DNA from: Clostridiales bacterium
Lineage (GTDB): Bacteria > Bacillota > Clostridia > Christensenellales > Aristaeellaceae
DNA length: 64,000 bases
NCBI GenBank assembly: GCA_012520375.1
Contig: JAAYOH010000015.1
Span: forward strand, 1 to 64,000
Direction: 5' to 3'
Positions 27,131 to 36,635 of the stretch are shown piece by piece. The notes under the pieces were generated by a model that did no database searches, was not told the origin of the DNA, and saw only the letters and a list, made by a program, of their open reading frames with translations. Every line of letters begins with the position of its first letter. Positions within the stretch are counted from its first letter, which is position 1. The position numbers were made by a program, and so were the translations under genes.

Positions 27131-29128
27131 TTACGGACCTTCTGTGGGTTCCTTGGCGTTAACTGTTTTCAAAAATTCTTCCTCGCTCAGCACCGGGATG
27201 CCCAGCGACCGGGCTTTGTCCAGTTTGCTGCCCGCCTTCTCCCCAGCCACCACAAAATCCGTCTTTTTCGAGACCGATCCGGCAGCTTTGCCCCCCAAAT
27301 CGGCGATCAGGCTTTCCGCCTGGGCCCGGGACAGGGTGCGCAGGGTGCCTGTAACCACCACGGTCTTGCCCGTCAGGGTCTCTTCGGTTTGGTCGCCGAT
27401 CCAGCGTGGTTTGACCCCTGCTTTCGCAAGCTCTTCCAGCTGCGATGCATTGCCCGGATCCGCAAAGAATTCGCTGATGCTGGTTGCCAGGATTTCCCCG
27501 ATGTCTTCTACCTGCTGCAATTTCTCAGCGGAGGCTTCCCGCAGCCGATCCACGCTTTGGAAGGTCTGGGCCAACGTTCTTGCGCTCTTTCGCCCGATGC
27601 CCGGGATGCCCAGGGCGTGGATAAAGGCATCCAACCGGGGTGTTCGGGACGCATCGATCCCCTTTATGAGGTTCTCCGCCTTTTTCTTTTGGAATCCCTC
27701 CAGGCTCAGCAACTGTCCGGCGGTCAGTCCGTACAAATGGCTGGGTTCGCACACCCCCAAGGCCCGATACAATTGCAGGGCCGTCTTTTCGGACAAGTTT
27801 TCAATGTCCATGGCTTCTCTGCCCGCATAATGGGTGATGCGAGCCACGATCTGGGGTTCGCAGCCGTCCCTGTTGGGGCAAAAGAGATGTGCACCCCTTT
27901 CTTCCAGGTCGCTCCCGCAGGAAGGACACGTGACCGGCTTTTCTATATCCACTTCCCCGGGCTGAATCTCCTCTGTTCTGCCCAAGATCTCCGGGATAAC
28001 TTCGTTGGATCGCCGGATCCACACCCGGCAACCCAGGCGCACCCTCTTGCGCAGGATGTCCCCGTAGTTGTTCAGGGTGGCAAAACGCACGGTGGCCCCG
28101 GCCAGTTCCACCGGTTCCACCTCGGCTCGGGGGGTCAGCTTGCCGGAACGACCAGGCGTCCAGGTCACAGCCAGCAGTTTGGTGGTCAGTTCCCGAGCCT
28201 CAAATTTGTATGCAATCGCCCAGTGGGGAAATCGGTCTGTATAGCCCATGGCCTGCCGTGTAGCCATGTCGCAAATCTTGATCACCGCCCCATCGATGAG
28301 GTAGTCCAGCTCATCCCGCGTCCCGTCGATCTCCTTCACCTTCTCCAGTGCTTCTTCAATGGTGAAGGACTCCGCTTCGTACTCGGGTACGGGGAAACGG
28401 TTCTCTCGCAGGAAATCAAGCATTTCCCCATGGTCCGAAAAGCTCATGCCCTCAATGTAGCCTACGTTGTAGAAAAACGCGCTCAGGTTCCGCTCCGCCG
28501 TGATGGCGGGATCCAGGGCCCGAAGGGCTCCCGCCGCCCCATTCCGGGCATTTTTCAGGGGAATCTCATGGGTCTTGTTGTACGCATCAAGGTCGGAGAG
28601 CCGCATGATGGCTTCCCCGTTCACTTCCATCCGCCCTTTGAAGGGGATGCTGAGGGGGATGGACCGGATGGTCCGGGCTTGGGGCAGGATTCCCTCTCCG
28701 GTCTCGCCATTGCCCCGGGTGGCTGCCTGGATCAACAAACCCTCAAAATAACTCAGGTTGATGGTCAGTCCATCGAACTTTTGCTCCACTGCAAATGTGA
28801 TGGGGGGGAGCAGTGCCCCGTCCGCAATGGCCTGGGCGCGCCGCTTTTCAGCACGCACTGCCCAATCCAGCACCGCCTGCTCTGACTGGGCCTTGTCCAG
28901 GGACCAGAGCCTCGCCAGGTGGGTGTGGGGAGTAAACCCGGGCAAGGGCTCGGCGCCTACCCGCTGTGTGGGGGAATCCGGGAATACCGTGCCGGACTCC
29001 GCCTCCAGCCCTTTCAGTTCCTCAAACAAGGCATCCCACTCGGCATCAGAGATCAGGGGTTCCGACAAGGTATAGTAATGGTAAGCCGTGTCATTCAAAA
29101 GGTCCACCAGCTGGCGCATTCTGTCCAA
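27131..29128 (-). CDS. ligA: NAD-dependent DNA ligase LigA
   Basis: Seals nicks in replication and repair. 665 residues: NAD-binding Ia domain at the N-terminus, adenylated lysine in EQKFDG (about K117), OB fold, four-cysteine zinc finger (CPSCGSDLEERGAHLFCPN...C), HhH repeats and a C-terminal BRCT domain (GKTVVVTGTLRTLSR). It follows pcrA, as in many Firmicutes. Confidence 0.98.
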   Translation of the reverse strand: MDRMRQLVDLLNDTAYHYYTLSEPLISDAEWDALFEELKGLEAESGTVFPDSPTQRVGAEPLPGFTPHTHLARLWSLDKAQSEQAVLDWAVRAEKRRAQAIADGALLPPITFAVEQKFDGLTINLSYFEGLLIQAATRGNGETGEGILPQARTIRSIPLSIPFKGRMEVNGEAIMRLSDLDAYNKTHEIPLKNARNGAAGALRALDPAITAERNLSAFFYNVGYIEGMSFSDHGEMLDFLRENRFPVPEYEAESFTIEEALEKVKEIDGTRDELDYLIDGAVIKICDMATRQAMGYTDRFPHWAIAYKFEARELTTKLLAVTWTPGRSGKLTPRAEVEPVELAGATVRFATLNNYGDILRKRVRLGCRVWIRRSNEVIPEILGRTEEIQPGEVDIEKPVTCPSCGSDLEERGAHLFCPNRDGCEPQIVARITHYAGREAMDIENLSEKTALQLYRALGVCEPSHLYGLTAGQLLSLEGFQKKKAENLIKGIDASRTPRLDAFIHALGIPGIGRKSARTLAQTFQSVDRLREASAEKLQQVEDIGEILATSISEFFADPGNASQLEELAKAGVKPRWIGDQTEETLTGKTVVVTGTLRTLSRAQAESLIADLGGKAAGSVSKKTDFVVAGEKAGSKLDKARSLGIPVLSEEEFLKTVNAKEPTEGP

Positions 29129-29143
29129 ATGGTCCTCCTCCTT

Positions 29144-31381
29144 TTACGTCTTGACAATGGGCGCAGTGGCAGCGGGAAAGGTCTTGCTCATCCCCCGCTC
29201 GAAGCGCACCGTTACGCGGGCCTCGTTCCCCTGTCCCGTCACCCCGGTAACGACCCCTACGCCGAAAAAGCGATGGCTCACCCGATCCCCATCCGAAAAA
29301 AGCTGGGCGCCGGGTTGGATGCGCGTTGTGGGGAAACCCCTGCTGACCCCGGGTATGCCCAGGTCGGCAGGCCGACGACTCGGTTGGCTGAATCTGCCGC
29401 GTTGCTCCGGATCACGATCTGGCAGTTGTCCAACGTTTCCGGCATGGGGCCGCAGGCGCCCCAGCCGCTCCACCAGCCGAGCGGGAATCTCGTCGAGAAA
29501 GCGGGAGTGAGGGTTCATCTGGCGGTTTCCGTACAACATCCGGGTTCCCGCGCTGGACAGGAAAAGCCGTTCCCGCGCCCTGGTCACCGCCACATAGCAC
29601 AGTCTGCGCTCCTCTTCCAGCTGTTCTTCCTCGTAGATCGCCCTCGCGATGGGAAAGACGTTCTCCTCCATCCCGGTGACAAAGACCGTCCCAAACTCCA
29701 AGCCTTTGGACATGTGCATGGTCATCAGGGTTACAATGCTGCTCTGTTCTGGCATGCTGTCCAAGTCGGTAACCAGGGCCACATTTTCCAGAAACCCTTC
29801 GATACCACCCTCGGGGTTCTGTTTCTCGTACTGCTTTACCGCGCCCACCAGTTCCTGGATGTTCTCCAGTCGCTGTTGGTTTTCGTCTGTTTTCTCTTTC
29901 ATATACTGCTGACGGTACCCGGTCTTTTCCAGCACCGCCTCCACGAAATCCTCTGCGCTCTTTTCAAAGCGGGCAGCAAAGAGCTCCGCCATAAGATCCC
30001 GGAAGCCCATGACGCTCATCAATGCCCGGCTGTTAAGCCCCGCTTCCTCGCAGTCCATGGTTGCCACATACAGGGAACGGCCGGTCTCCGTGGCAAACGC
30101 ACGCAATTTTTCCACGGTGCTCTCCCCGATGGCGCGCCTTGGCTCATTGATGATGCGGGCGAGGGATACGTCGTCGTCCGGGTTTGCCAATACCCTCAGA
30201 TAGGCGACGACATCCTTCACTTCTTTGCGGTCATAGAATTTCTGACCGCCGTATACCCGATAGGGAATGCCGCTCCGGACCAGCGCCTCCTCCAGGATTC
30301 GGGACTGGGCGTTGGCCCGGTACAGTACAGCGCAGTCTCCGGGCTGCACCCCCTGCCTGCCCAGGAACTCCAGCTGTCGCACCAACCAGTTGGCCTCATC
30401 CTGTTCGTCCACGGCTTCGTACCAGCCGATCTTTTCCCCATCCTCTTCCTGGGTCCAGAGCACCTTTTCCTTGCGCCCGCAATTTCGCGCAATGATCTGG
30501 TTGGCTGCGTTCAGAATGTTGCCCGTGGAGCGGTAGTTCTGCTCCAGCTTGATCACCCGGGCATCCGGGTAATCCTTTTCGAAGTCCAGGATGTTGCGCA
30601 GGTCGGCGCCCCGCCAGCCATAGATAGACTGGTCGTCATCCCCCACCACGCATAGATTGCGTTTTTCTCCCGCCATCAATCGTACAAATTCGTATTGGGC
30701 CCGGTTGGTATCCTGATACTCATCCACCAGCACATAGTCAAAGCGGTCGCGATAGCTGTCCAGTACAGGGGGATGTTCGATGAAAAGCTCCAGCGTCTTG
30801 ATGAGCAGGTCGTCAAAATCCAGGGCGTTGTTTTCCTTCAAAGCTTTTTGATAGTGCTCGTACAAATCCCGAAGTTTGCGATTTGTTCCGTTTGATGGAT
30901 CCCGCTGGGCACACAGCCACTCATCCGGCGTTTGCATGGCGTTTTTGGCGTCGGAGATCACCGACTTGACCAGCCGCGGCGGATAAATTTTTTCGTCCAG
31001 ATCCGCTTCTTTCAGCATGCGTTTGATCAGGTTGGACTGGTCGCCGTCATCGTAGATGCTGAAGGACCGTTTGTAGCCCAGTTTCTCGATGTCCCTTCGA
31101 AGAATCCGTGAACAGCATGAATGGAAAGTAGATACCCAAGCCTCACTGCCCTCTTCCCCGCACAGATCCAGCACCCTCTTTTGCATTTCCCGGGCCGCCT
31201 TGTTGGTGAAGGTGATGGCCAGGATGCGGTAAGCCGGCACCCCGCTCTCGATCAGATGCGCGATGCGGTAGGTGAGTACGCGGGTCTTCCCTGACCCCGC
31301 CCCCGCCAACACCAGCAGAGGCCCCTGGGTCTGCAATACGGCCTCCCGTTGGGGCGGGTTCAGGTTATTCAGGTCGATCAT
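29144..31381 (-). CDS. pcrA: ATP-dependent DNA helicase PcrA (UvrD/Rep family)
   Basis: 3'-5' helicase for repair and rolling-circle replication. 745 residues from the ATG at 31381, which overlaps the end of the yerC gene. Motifs: Q/GxGSGKT as AGAGSGKT, VDEYQDTN, GDDDQSIYGWRG, TMHMSKGLEF and VAVTRARERL. The C-terminus ends with the usual DRVSHRFFGVGVVTGV tudor-like region. Confidence 0.97.
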   Translation of the reverse strand: MIDLNNLNPPQREAVLQTQGPLLVLAGAGSGKTRVLTYRIAHLIESGVPAYRILAITFTNKAAREMQKRVLDLCGEEGSEAWVSTFHSCCSRILRRDIEKLGYKRSFSIYDDGDQSNLIKRMLKEADLDEKIYPPRLVKSVISDAKNAMQTPDEWLCAQRDPSNGTNRKLRDLYEHYQKALKENNALDFDDLLIKTLELFIEHPPVLDSYRDRFDYVLVDEYQDTNRAQYEFVRLMAGEKRNLCVVGDDDQSIYGWRGADLRNILDFEKDYPDARVIKLEQNYRSTGNILNAANQIIARNCGRKEKVLWTQEEDGEKIGWYEAVDEQDEANWLVRQLEFLGRQGVQPGDCAVLYRANAQSRILEEALVRSGIPYRVYGGQKFYDRKEVKDVVAYLRVLANPDDDVSLARIINEPRRAIGESTVEKLRAFATETGRSLYVATMDCEEAGLNSRALMSVMGFRDLMAELFAARFEKSAEDFVEAVLEKTGYRQQYMKEKTDENQQRLENIQELVGAVKQYEKQNPEGGIEGFLENVALVTDLDSMPEQSSIVTLMTMHMSKGLEFGTVFVTGMEENVFPIARAIYEEEQLEEERRLCYVAVTRARERLFLSSAGTRMLYGNRQMNPHSRFLDEIPARLVERLGRLRPHAGNVGQLPDRDPEQRGRFSQPSRRPADLGIPGVSRGFPTTRIQPGAQLFSDGDRVSHRFFGVGVVTGVTGQGNEARVTVRFERGMSKTFPAATAPIVKT

Positions 31382-31673
31382 CCTCGCAGCCCAGCCTTTC
31401 AAATACCATTTCATAGCCGCCCTCGCCGTAGTTCAGGGAGCGGTTTACCCGGCTGATGGTGGCGGTGGATACGCCGGTGCGCTGGGCTATCTCGTTGTAG
31501 GTCACTTTTTGCCAAAGCAGTTTGGCCACCTCCAACCGCTGGGCCAGATCCTGTATTTCCCGGATCGTCATCAGATCCTCCAGCAGCTGATAACACTCTT
31601 CCTCATCCCGCATGCACAAAAAGGCCCTGACCAATAGATCTGTTTGCGTGGTACGGGTAATGTTCATGGACAC
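31365..31673 (-). CDS. YerC/YecD family TrpR-like regulator
   Basis: Helix-turn-helix protein of 102 residues related to TrpR. The core YQLLEDLMTIREIQDLAQRLEVAKLL and the recognition region EIAQRTGVSTATISRVNRSL are typical. Its regulated genes are generally unknown. It heads the pcrA-ligA-yicC... run and overlaps pcrA. Its promoter shares the symmetric element at 31755-31804 with the divergent XpaC-like gene. Confidence 0.9.
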   Translation of the reverse strand: MSMNITRTTQTDLLVRAFLCMRDEEECYQLLEDLMTIREIQDLAQRLEVAKLLWQKVTYNEIAQRTGVSTATISRVNRSLNYGEGGYEMVFERLGCEDDRPE

Positions 31674-31754
31674 AGCCCCTTTACTCCCTTTGCCTATCTT
31701 TTTCCTTTTGTTAGAATCTATGTATTCTTCCGATTGTTCCTTGGCTCACCCCTT

Positions 31755-31804
31755 ATGTTATCATATCAGGCGCAGTTGCGCAAGCACGCAAAATATGATA
31801 AACT
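31755..31804. promoter_or_regulatory. Symmetric bidirectional promoter sharing one palindromic -35
   Basis: A perfect interrupted dyad: TTATCATAT (31758-31766), N9, TTGCGCAA (31776-31783), N9, ATATGATAA (31793-31801). On the plus strand TTGCGC-N17-TAAACT (31799-31804) with TGA before the -10 drives the XpaC-like gene; on the minus strand TTGCGC-N17-TAACAT (31760-31755), also with TGA, drives yerC-pcrA-ligA. The two promoters use the same eight bases as -35 and so must compete for polymerase. Confidence 0.75.
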
Positions 31805-31845
31805 ACGTTTGTTCATTCACTTCATTTGCGATGGGAGTGTTTTGT

Positions 31846-32871
31846 TTGGCGAAGAAAAAGGAAGGCGGCTTCGACCCGCCGTGGCTTTTGGTAGCAGCTG
31901 CTTTTGCATTGCCCCTCCCCATCATCGGCTTTTGGCTCCTGTGGCTGAAGGCCAGGCATCCAAACCGGAACAGCGACAAGGACCAAAAAAAGAGCAGCCC
32001 CAGGAAAATGAACACCGGCGCTTTTACCATGATCGGCTTCGGCTTGTTTATCGCCCTGGTCATGAGCGAGGGCAACATCTATGAATTCTCTTCCTTCGGC
32101 TGGTCCCTGGCCCTGGGCGGCGTCTGCATGGCCATCTACAACGTGTTGACCATGCGCCGTAAAAAGCGCCTGGAGCGTCTGGCTGCCATCATCGGCTCCC
32201 GACCCTGCATGCCGATCCAGGATATCGCCGACGCCGCCGGCATCCCCTACAAATCCGTCGTCCGCGACCTCCAGGACATGCTGGATGCAGACGAACTGGT
32301 CCCCAATACCGCTTACCTGGACTTGGGCCAGGGCCTGTATGTCCGTTCCAGCTCCGACGCACCCCCAAGGCCTGCGCCTGCGCCTACCCCCAAACCCCGC
32401 GAAGAACCCTCGCCTGCCGAGGCCTCCTCCGAAGAGTCGGAGTACCAGGACATCATCCGCCGCATCCGCAGTCTCAACGCATCCATCAAAAACCACCAGG
32501 TAGCAAGTCACGTTGCCCAGATCCAGCAAACCGCCTCCAACATCTTCCATATCATCTCCCGGTACCCCGAAAAAAAGGCCAGCGTACACACCTTCATGAA
32601 TTACTATCTCCCTACCACCCTGAAGCTCCTGGACACCTATTCCACCATGGAAAAGCAGGGCTTCGCGGGCCCCAATATCGAAAGCTCCAAGAAGAACATC
32701 GAGCAACTGCTGGGGCAACTGGTCTGGGCCTTTCAAAGCCAAAACGACCGCCTGTTCCAGGACGATGCCCTGGATATCTCCTCGGACATCAAAGTGATGG
32801 AAGCCATGTTGGCGCGGGACGGCCTGGCGAAGAGCGCTTCCGGGAGTCCTTTCCGACAAACAGAAACATAA
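31846..32871 (+). CDS. XpaC-like (5-bromo-4-chloroindolyl phosphate hydrolysis family) membrane protein
   Basis: 341 residues from a TTG at 31846, 8 bases after GGGAG; longer frames would run into the divergent yerC gene. Two N-terminal hydrophobic regions (about 13-33 and 58-95), then a winged-helix-like segment (IQDIADAAGIPYKSVVRDLQDML, about 125-150), a Pro-rich linker and a C-terminal XpaC domain (HTFMNYYLPTTLKLLDTYSTM, ending in ALDISSDIKVMEAML). XpaC proteins often neighbour TelA-like stress proteins, but no telA is seen here. The name comes from a Bacillus plasmid phenotype; true function is unknown. Confidence 0.8.
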   Translation: MAKKKEGGFDPPWLLVAAAFALPLPIIGFWLLWLKARHPNRNSDKDQKKSSPRKMNTGAFTMIGFGLFIALVMSEGNIYEFSSFGWSLALGGVCMAIYNVLTMRRKKRLERLAAIIGSRPCMPIQDIADAAGIPYKSVVRDLQDMLDADELVPNTAYLDLGQGLYVRSSSDAPPRPAPAPTPKPREEPSPAEASSEESEYQDIIRRIRSLNASIKNHQVASHVAQIQQTASNIFHIISRYPEKKASVHTFMNYYLPTTLKLLDTYSTMEKQGFAGPNIESSKKNIEQLLGQLVWAFQSQNDRLFQDDALDISSDIKVMEAMLARDGLAKSASGSPFRQTET

Positions 32872-32911
32872 GCGAAGTACCCACGCATATAGCAAATGCG
32901 CGTTAATCTGC

Positions 32912-32944
32912 AAGACCGCCTGGGGAAAGTACCTGGGCGGTCTT
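32912..32944. terminator. Bidirectional terminator between XpaC-like gene and mtaD
   Basis: AAGACCGCC (32912-32920) pairs with GGCGGTCTT (32936-32944) across a 15-base loop. The T-run is short on both sides, so strength is uncertain. Confidence 0.6.
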
Positions 32945-32967
32945 AGATTGAATTCGTTTCGTTATAC

Positions 32968-34227
32968 TCAGATCACGCCCAGTTCCCGGGCGGCCTCCAG
33001 CGCCTTTCCCTTGACCTCCTCCGGATCCAGTGTCAAGAACTGTCCGTCTCTATACAGCACCTTTCCCTGCACCATGCTCATGGTCACGTTCAGCCCCTGG
33101 GCTGCGTACACGATTGCCGCGGGGATGTCCGGCATGGGGATCAGGTTTTCAGCGCTTCCGTCCAGCAGGATCATGTCCGCCTGCCTGCCCTCTTCGATGA
33201 GCCCGGCATCCCAGCCAAGGGCTTCGGCTCCGCTGCGGGTGGCCATGGAGATGGAATCAGCCGCGTTCAAAGCCGTTGGGTCCCCTGTCAAGCCCTTTTG
33301 CAGGATGCTTGCAAGTCGCATATCCCCCATCATGTCCAGGGTGTTATTGCTGGAGGCGCCGTCGGTGCCCAGGGCTACCTTCACCCCGGCCTTTCGCATG
33401 CGTTCCACGGGGGCGAAACCGCTGGCAAGTTTCAGGTTGCTGGCGGGGTTGTGGACCATATACGCTCCGCTGTCCGCCATCAGCCGGATGTCTTCGTCGT
33501 TCATATGGACGCAATGGGCGCACAGGGTGCGGCTCGCGAGCATTCCCATGTCGTAGAAATAACGAGTTGGGGTGACGCCCCGGCGTTCCAGACAGCCATC
33601 CGTCTCAAAGCGGGTCTCGGACATGTGCACATGGAAGCCGGCGCCCAATTCATTCCCCACTTCCACCGCATGGCGCACCATCTCAGAGGTAGAAGTATAC
33701 TCCCCGTGCACGCCCATGCTCACCCGGATTTTCCCCTCGCCTTTCTCGTGCCAGTTTCGATACAAAGTCCGGACACTGTCCACCTCTTTGATGTTCATGC
33801 AGCCCCGGGACAGGTTGACCCGTATGCCGCTGTCCAGGGCGGCCCGGCCCACCTCTTCCTCAAAGAAATACATGTCTGCATAGCCCAGGCATCCCCGCAT
33901 CAACATTTCCATGTTTGCGTGCATGGTTCCCCAGTACACGATCTCCGGGGTCAGGTTCGCCTCGATGGGCCAGATCATATGCAGCCAGTCATGAAGGTTC
34001 AGGTCGCTGCCCACGCCTCGTTCCAGGGTCATGGCTGCGTGGCAATGCCCGTTATAGAAACCGGGCATCAGGATCCCGCCCCCTCCGTGGATATGTTGCG
34101 CCCCATCCGCCGGGGGACAGGCAGCACGGTCTCCGGCGTACAGGATCCGGTCGCCTTCCACCAGCACGGCGCCATCCTGAAAACTCTCCTTCCCCGTGTA
34201 CAGCGCCACGTGGTCGATCCGGATCAT
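32968..34227 (-). CDS. mtaD: 5-methylthioadenosine/S-adenosylhomocysteine deaminase
   Basis: Amidohydrolase that deaminates SAH and/or methylthioadenosine at the adenine amino group. 419 residues; metal ligands HCH in GFYNGHCHAAMT, His in HVHMSET, His in CAHCVHM and Asp in GTDGASSNN, with VHGEYTS near the substrate. It follows ahcY by one base. Together with the riboswitch-led metK gene it suggests SAM by-product recycling. Exact preference (SAH, MTA or adenosine) cannot be read from sequence. Confidence 0.88.
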   Translation of the reverse strand: MIRIDHVALYTGKESFQDGAVLVEGDRILYAGDRAACPPADGAQHIHGGGGILMPGFYNGHCHAAMTLERGVGSDLNLHDWLHMIWPIEANLTPEIVYWGTMHANMEMLMRGCLGYADMYFFEEEVGRAALDSGIRVNLSRGCMNIKEVDSVRTLYRNWHEKGEGKIRVSMGVHGEYTSTSEMVRHAVEVGNELGAGFHVHMSETRFETDGCLERRGVTPTRYFYDMGMLASRTLCAHCVHMNDEDIRLMADSGAYMVHNPASNLKLASGFAPVERMRKAGVKVALGTDGASSNNTLDMMGDMRLASILQKGLTGDPTALNAADSISMATRSGAEALGWDAGLIEEGRQADMILLDGSAENLIPMPDIPAAIVYAAQGLNVTMSMVQGKVLYRDGQFLTLDPEEVKGKALEAARELGVI

Positions 34228-34228
34228 A

Positions 34229-35470
34229 TCAGTTGCCCTCTCCGATATAGGCCTGTTGCTCGGGGGTCAGCGTGTCGATGTGTATCCCCAGGGTTTTGAG
34301 CTTCATGGTGGCCACCAACCGGTCGATCTCTTCGGGGACCGGGATGGCGCCCTTCAGGTCTTTGTAGTGTTGGGACATATACCGGGCACACAACACCTGC
34401 AGAGCAAAACTCGTATCCATGATTTCGGCAGGATGTCCGTCCCCGGCAGCTAAGTTCACCAGTCTGCCTTGGGCCAGAAGGTATATCTTTTGGCCGCCGG
34501 GCAGCTCATACCCTTCGATGTTGTTGCGGGCGGTCCAGGTTTTTACCGCCATCTCCCGCAACCCCTTCACATCCACTTCCACGTCAAAGTGGCCCGCATT
34601 GCACAGCACGGCCCCATCCTTCATGGTGGCCATGTGCTCCCTGGTGATGACATCTTTGCAGCCCGTCACCGTGAGGAACAGATCCCCCACTTTGGCGGCC
34701 TCTGCCATGGGCATCACATCGAAGCCGTCCATGACAGCCTCCACTGCCTTGAAGGGGTCGGTCTCGCAAACGATGATCCGGGCACCCATGCCCTTCAGCC
34801 GCATGGCAGCGCCCTTTCCGCACCAACCGTAGCCTGCCACAACTGCCTTCTTTCCGGCGACCACCAGGTTGGTGGTGGTGTTGATGCCGTCCATCACCGA
34901 CTGGCCGGTGCCGTAGCGGTTGTCAAAAAGATACTTCATCTGGGCGTCGTTCACGCAGATCATGGGGAAGGTCAATTCCCCTTTGGCTGCACGCTGCTTC
35001 AACCGCATGACGCCGGTTGTCGTCTCTTCCCCGCCGCCCATCAGGTTTTCTGCCAGATCGGGGCGCTCGTCCAGCAAGATCTGGGTCAGGTCGCCTCCAT
35101 CGTCTACGATCAGGTGGGGCTTGCAGGACAATGTGCGGATCAGATGCTCGTGGTACTCCTCTTCCGTGGCATCATACCAGGCATTCACGGCGACACCTTC
35201 CAGCGCCAGGGCCGCAGCCACGTCGTCTTGGGTGGACAAGGGATTGCAGCCCGTGGCAAATACCTTTGCCCCTCCTGCCTTGAACAGGAGAGCCGTGCGG
35301 GCCGTCTTGGCTTCCATATGAATGGACATGGCGATGGTCAATCCCTTGAAAGGCTGTTCCTTGATGAATTGCTCTTCCAGTACCGCCAGGATGGGCATGT
35401 TGGAGCGCACCCAGGCAATCTTTTTTGCGCCCTGAGGGGCAAGATCGTAGTTTCGAACCATGGATTCCAT
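34229..35470 (-). CDS. ahcY: Adenosylhomocysteinase-family protein (short, archaeal-like form)
   Basis: NAD-dependent hydrolase splitting S-adenosyl- (or S-inosyl-) homocysteine. 413 residues. Catalytic and binding positions are present: SIHMEAKTA, DDGGDLT, EETTTG, the lysine/asparagine block VNDAQMKYLFDNRYGTGQS, and the NAD fold GYGWCGKG. The long C-terminal tail ending in the usual KxxHYRY is absent, as in archaeal and Thermotoga forms. Because an SAH deaminase gene follows by one base, the natural substrate may be S-inosylhomocysteine; this is inference. Confidence 0.9.
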   Translation of the reverse strand: MESMVRNYDLAPQGAKKIAWVRSNMPILAVLEEQFIKEQPFKGLTIAMSIHMEAKTARTALLFKAGGAKVFATGCNPLSTQDDVAAALALEGVAVNAWYDATEEEYHEHLIRTLSCKPHLIVDDGGDLTQILLDERPDLAENLMGGGEETTTGVMRLKQRAAKGELTFPMICVNDAQMKYLFDNRYGTGQSVMDGINTTTNLVVAGKKAVVAGYGWCGKGAAMRLKGMGARIIVCETDPFKAVEAVMDGFDVMPMAEAAKVGDLFLTVTGCKDVITREHMATMKDGAVLCNAGHFDVEVDVKGLREMAVKTWTARNNIEGYELPGGQKIYLLAQGRLVNLAAGDGHPAEIMDTSFALQVLCARYMSQHYKDLKGAIPVPEEIDRLVATMKLKTLGIHIDTLTPEQQAYIGEGN

Positions 35471-35474
35471 ATGT

Positions 35475-36635
35475 TTATCCTCCTATCATTGCGACGGCGT
35501 ATGCCGATATTCCCTCACCACGGCCAACATAGCCCATGTGTTCCGTGGTGGTCGCCTTTATATTGACCCGGCTCGTGTCCAAGTGCAGCAGGCCCGCGAT
35601 GGCGTCGCGCATCCCGTCCATGTGAGGGGACAGTTTGGGAGCCTGGGCCACCAGGGTAAGGTCGACGTTTACGGTGTGCATCCCCGCCTCATACAGGCGC
35701 TCCCGTACCTGTTCCAGGAGCAAGGTAGAACGGATCCCCAAGGTGTCGGGATCATCATCGGGGAATATCCGTCCGATATCTCCCAAGCCGGCTGCCCCAA
35801 GGAGCGCATCCATCAGGGCATGCAATGCCACATCCCCGTCGGAATGTCCCAGCAGCCCCTTGTTGTGGGGGATCAAAATCCCTCCGAGGTACAGCCCCCG
35901 CTCCGGCACCAGCCGGTGTGCATCAAAGCCATGGCCGATTCGAAGGCTCCCCGCCAGCTGCTTTTCCATCGCTTGAAAGTCCTCCAGGGTCGTGAGCTTC
36001 TTGTTGGCCATCCCTTCCCTCGTCACCGAGAGGTGTACGGGTTCGCCATAGTGTTCCAATAGTGCAGCATCGTCCGTGGCAGAAAACCCGTCAAGAACAG
36101 CCTGCCGATGGGCATTCAGGATGGAGGAAAATCGGAACACCTGAGGGGTCTGCACTGCTCGCATTTGGGCTCGCCTTGGGGTGGACAGCGCCCTATTCTC
36201 TTCATCCACGAACTTTACGGTGTCCACCAACCAGGTGGACGCTACGCCGCTGCCAAACCGCTCCGCATCAGCCACCGCTTTTTGAATGACTTCAAGGGGA
36301 ACGAAAGCCCGTGCCGCATCGTGTATGGCCACCAGATCAATCCCCTCGGGCAGCGCCAGGAGGCCATTCAGCACGGACTGCTGGCGGGTCTCCCCCCCGA
36401 ACGCCAGTTTGGCCACCAAGGGCAAGGGCCCCGTCCTCCTGATGAGCCGGGCGTATTCCGCTTCGTCCTCCCGGGAGATTACCAGCGTGATCCCTTCAAA
36501 GCAGCCGCTTTGCCAAAGCCGCTGAACGCTTCGCTCCAGGGCTGACCTTCCGTTGATGGGGTAAAAAACTTTGTTGATGGGCAAATTCGCCCGCTCGCCC
36601 CGCCCCGCGGCCACCAGGATCGCCCAGCACCTCAT
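35475..36635 (-). CDS. ispDF: Bifunctional IspD/IspF (methylerythritol phosphate pathway)
   Basis: Fusion of CDP-ME synthase (IspD, about 1-225) and MECDP cyclase (IspF, about 228-386). IspD: LVAAGRGERANLPINKVF, VAIHDAARAF. IspF: RIGHGFDAHRL with the metal DxH, GLLGHSDGDVALHALMDALLGA and a C-terminal VNIKATTTE. The ATG overlaps the rqcP stop (ATGA). Fused IspDF is less common in Firmicutes than separate genes. Makes isoprenoid precursors, including undecaprenyl carriers. Confidence 0.95.
   Translation of the reverse strand: MRCWAILVAAGRGERANLPINKVFYPINGRSALERSVQRLWQSGCFEGITLVISREDEAEYARLIRRTGPLPLVAKLAFGGETRQQSVLNGLLALPEGIDLVAIHDAARAFVPLEVIQKAVADAERFGSGVASTWLVDTVKFVDEENRALSTPRRAQMRAVQTPQVFRFSSILNAHRQAVLDGFSATDDAALLEHYGEPVHLSVTREGMANKKLTTLEDFQAMEKQLAGSLRIGHGFDAHRLVPERGLYLGGILIPHNKGLLGHSDGDVALHALMDALLGAAGLGDIGRIFPDDDPDTLGIRSTLLLEQVRERLYEAGMHTVNVDLTLVAQAPKLSPHMDGMRDAIAGLLHLDTSRVNIKATTTEHMGYVGRGEGISAYAVAMIGG

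Noticed and set aside
27389-30655. Long plus-strand frames antisense to ligA and pcrA
   Set aside because: They run through the coding regions of two well-supported minus-strand genes and show no recognisable protein family.
31822-32913. 363-codon minus-strand frame antisense to the XpaC-like gene
   Set aside because: Plus strand carries the conserved XpaC domain; the antisense frame has no motif.
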